From Rostratula benghalensis (Eukaryota > Chordata > Aves > Charadriiformes > Rostratulidae), in the NCBI GenBank assembly GCA_013399305.1, contig VXAI01000021.1:868001-932000 (forward strand): a DNA stretch of 64,000 nt. The letters run 5' to 3'. A program made the translations under genes and the position numbers. The notes below the pieces were generated by a model. That model did not search any database. It saw only the letters and a list, made by a program, of their open reading frames with translations, and was not told the origin of the DNA. Shown here one piece after another: positions 61,590 through 64,000 of the stretch. Position 1 is the first letter of the stretch; every line of letters begins with the position of its first letter.

Positions 61590-62598
61590 TACAATATGTA
61601 CTTACATACTTAGTGGTCAACAGCTCAACATCCAGACAGAGATGGGTGACAAGCAGTGTCTCTCAGTAGTCTGTACTGGGACTAGTACCATTCAATATCT
61701 TCATCAATGTCATAGACAGTGGGATTGAGTGCACCCTCAGCAAGTTTGCAGATGACAACAAGTTAAGGTGAGTGGTTGACGCACCCACTGGACAGGATGC
61801 CATCCAGAGGGACTTGGACAAGCTTGAGAAGTGGGCCCATGTGAACCTCATGAGGTTCAATATGGCCAAGTGCAGGGTTCTGTACCTGGGTTTGGGCAGT
61901 TCCCAGTATCAATACAGGCTGGGGATGAAGGGATTGAGAGCAGCCCTGCCAAGAAGGACTTGGGGGTACTGGTAGATAAAAAGTTGGACGTGATTTGACA
62001 ACATGTGCTCACAGCCCAGAAAGTCAACCATATTGTGGGCTGTATCAAAAGCATGGCCAGCAGGTCGAGGGAGGTGATGCTACCTCTCTGCTCTAGTGAG
62101 AGACCCCACCTGGAGTACTGTGTCCAGTCCTGGGGCTCTCAGCACAAGACAGACATGGACCTGTTGGAGTGGGTCCAGAGGAGGGCCACAAAAATGATCA
62201 AGGACCTCTTCTGTGAGGACAGGTTGAGAGAGTTGGGTTTATTCAACCTGGAGAAGGCTCTGGGGATACATTATTGCAGCCTTTCAATACTTAAAGGCAA
62301 CTAATAAGAAAGAGGGGGACAGGCTTTTTAGTAGGGGCTGTTGCAATAGGACAAGGGATAATGGTTTAGGATTAAAAGAGGGAAGAATTAGACTAGATAT
62401 AAAGAAAATTTTTTTTACAATGACAGTAGTGAACTCCTGGAAAAGGTTGCCCAGAAAGGTGGTAGATGCACCATGCCTGGAAACATTCAAGTTCAGGTTG
62501 GACAGGACTCTGAGCAACCTGCTCTAGATGAAGATGCCTCTGTTCATTGCAAAGGTGGTCTTTAAACCAACACAAACTGTTCTATCATTCTATACACA
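61590..62598 (+). mobile_element. CR1 LINE 3' fragment (plus strand), ~1.0 kb
   Basis: This is the longest transposon copy in the window. The 5' side becomes recognisable near CAACAGCTCAACATCCAGAC. It continues through the reverse-transcriptase region (GGGATTGAGTGCACCCTCAG, then AGCAAGTTTGCAGATGACAA) and the C-terminal part of ORF2. The 3' untranslated region follows (AGGTTGGACAGGACTCTGAG) and closes with TTCTATCATTCTATAC, a slightly changed CR1 terminal octamer repeat. It is 5'-truncated and moderately diverged. Confidence 0.95.
61640..62304 (+). pseudogene. CR1 ORF2 reverse-transcriptase remnant, broken
   Basis: The FADD catalytic box of the CR1 reverse transcriptase is intact at 61745-61756. 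In the same frame a TGA at 61769-61771 interrupts the protein, then [20 protein letters not shown] reads on. Near 61920-61925 the frame shifts by one base, and a second premature TGA lies at 61996-61998 in the new frame. After that the C-terminal landmarks RPHLEYCVQSWG and QRRATKMI are readable to about 62304. Compared with the usual spacing, a few residues are missing between KMI and the DRLRELGLF block. The endonuclease and N-terminal polymerase are absent. It is a dead remnant. Confidence 0.9.
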
Positions 62599-62848
62599 TT
62601 TAGTCTGCATACAGCCTTAAAATAAATACTGTTACCAGCATAAGTCACTGTTTCCTGGACACTGGCGTCAAAGCTAAGTATGTTGCCAACTTCAGGTGAT
62701 ACAAACCCTGTTTGCTTTCAGATGAGCAAGCCAGTGCTCTGCCGCAATGCAGGGAATTAGAGTCACAAATATAAGAAAAAGTACTGCTGGTGTGCTGAGA
62801 AAACCACAGCACACTAGCCCTCAAAAATGTCCACAGCCAAAAGAGTGT
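62599..62848. other. Short unique stretch
   Basis: Nothing recognised between the CR1 end and the palindrome. Confidence 0.6.
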
Positions 62849-62936
62849 AAAACTCCAAAATGGGTGGATTTGAGAAGGTTTACCCATGAAGTTCACCCAA
62901 AGGGAACCTCCCTAAATCCACCCATTTTGGATTTTT
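62849..62936. repeat. Long inverted repeat (22 of 23 bp paired)
   Basis: Bases 62854-62871 are the exact reverse complement of 62914-62931 (18 bp). After one mismatch the pairing continues outward for 4 more bases (62849-62852 with 62933-62936). The 42-base spacer itself pairs imperfectly next to the arms. The whole looks like an 88-bp palindromic element, as in a very short MITE or a template-switch inverted duplication. No target-site duplication is obvious. Confidence 0.9.
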
Positions 62937-64000
62937 CAATTGATCGAGAGAGTGCCAAACTGTGTACATCAACTACCTGCACATTTGGCTTCTTGTTATC
63001 ATTTCTCCCAAGCCTGCCTGTCTCCCCTAGTTCTTCCCTTCACAGGCAATATAGCTGCACTGCTGCCAAGTAAGAACTCAGCAGGGTGAGAGAGATGGTG
63101 TCCACACTAAGCACATGCAGGAGTGGTTGTGCTGTAGCATTTTCCCACCAAGTCTTTGTTCTGGCTTGTTTTGGCCATGTTTGTAGCTATACATGCTGGG
63201 GTTTTTTTTGTTGTTTTGGGGTTTTGTTTTTTTTTTTTTTCTGGATGCTAGCTTTGAACTCCACATTGCCTTTCTACTTCAATTCTCTTGACAAATGGCT
63301 CTGTTCAATTTAGGCCTCCACATATCCCCTCTCTGTTTCTCTTTCTCTTGGATCTTAACCACAATTGGGGCTGCAACCAAGGGCTTTGACAGACATCTTC
63401 AAAGCAACCTGTTTCGGTCTTCAGCTTGAGATCAGTTGTAAGTTATTCTGTGGCCAGCCTTTTTTGTGCAATCTTTGGGTTAGAGCATATTACTTATATC
63501 TTTCTTCTTTGTGGGTAGAGAAAAAGGCATTCCTCTGATTTCTGGCTTGTGGTATTGGAGCTAGCTTTTATCCCTGCCAAGTAGATCAAGAACCTCTGGA
63601 CTAGCAGCTGTCAGATGTATGGCTGCCTGTATGACTTGTCCCACAGTGATCCTGTAGCTTTCTAGGTATAGCACAGAGTACTATAAAATCTTCCCATGTT
63701 TTTAGTACTTCAGCTTTGGTAGAACATCCAACCACTTTGTTCAGCCACTGACTTTTTTTCTTATTCTGGTGCTCAGCAGCCACCTAGCACTTGCATAGGT
63801 TTTAGATAAACCTGTTGCAGCCATATCTCCTTCCCACAGTAACAACAGCCCTTGACAAGGACTACTTCCCTTTTGAAAAGGTTAAGTGCAGGGGTCCTTT
63901 GAAGGCCTGGCACACCCTGTCTGGACCCGATTAGGGTGGTGGGGAAGGGTGGCATGTGGCATTAATAAAATGAGAAAGAAGCAGCAAGAAGGGCTTTTGG
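62937..64000. other. Unique noncoding DNA with a G/T- and T-rich tract
   Basis: Apart from the low-complexity tract at 63199-63240 nothing is recognised. The sequence is cut by the window end. Confidence 0.65.
63199..63240. repeat. G/T-rich and poly(T) low-complexity tract
   Basis: GGGG and T-runs alternate and end in an uninterrupted T14. It is of the same compositional type as the tract at 31376-31420. Confidence 0.85.

Noticed and set aside
1..64000. CRISPR arrays, operons, tRNA or rRNA genes, integrases
   Set aside because: No regularly spaced direct repeats, no cloverleaf-like sequence and no tandem same-strand long frames. The repeats present are of vertebrate type.

Overview
The window reads as ordinary nuclear DNA of a bird, and more broadly of an archosaur or reptile-lineage vertebrate. 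It is noncoding sequence, either intergenic or the inside of a very large intron. The evidence is direct. There are several CR1-type LINE fragments, truncated at their 5' ends and carrying the CR1 3' terminus (ATTCTATGATTCT-like). Two of them still encode recognisable pieces of the CR1 reverse transcriptase. One stretch resembles an avian endogenous-retrovirus LTR in antisense, and there are many short, decayed pieces of ancient amniote repeats. Interspersed-repeat density is low, there are no primate- or rodent-type SINEs, and microsatellites are short, all of which fits a bird. A single N inside a poly(A) run at 56522 points to a draft assembly. Nothing looks prokaryotic: there are no operons, ribosome-binding sites, CRISPR arrays or tRNA/rRNA genes.

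Layout. 1-8 kb: unique noncoding DNA with one ancient repeat piece and, at 7.95 kb, a perfect 17-bp hairpin. 8.56-9.12 kb: LTR-like antisense segment followed by an inverted repeat. 9.1-14.8 kb: unique. 14.8-15.1 kb: CR1 tail on the minus strand and a small hairpin. 15-25 kb: unique, somewhat GC-richer at 16-18.1 kb, with one weak exon-like interval (17355-17479). 24.98-25.55 kb: CR1 tail on the minus strand, followed by a 150-bp polypyrimidine tract that ends in a splice-acceptor-like CAG. 26-39 kb: unique, with the best exon-like interval of the window (31851-32030) and a poly(A)-signal/A-tract pair at 33.0 kb. 39.07-39.35 kb: two CR1 tails in opposite orientation. 39-52 kb: unique DNA with several ancient repeat relics, including a MIR-like piece at 44.5 kb. 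52.34-52.59 kb: small CpG-island-like segment. 55-58.7 kb: X-box/octamer-like motifs and a GC-rich patch. 61.59-62.60 kb: the longest CR1 copy, on the plus strand, carrying a broken reverse-transcriptase reading frame. 62.85-62.94 kb: a strong imperfect palindrome.

No interval can be assigned to a known protein-coding gene. The longest open frames, up to about 180 codons, show no recognisable domain, overlap open frames on the opposite strand, and have lengths expected by chance in this much sequence. The two exon-like intervals and the CpG-rich segment are therefore given as low-confidence candidates for transcript or expression data to test. No new multi-gene system is visible. The unexplained structures best supported by the sequence are the long perfect inverted repeats at 7949-7988 and 62849-62936.
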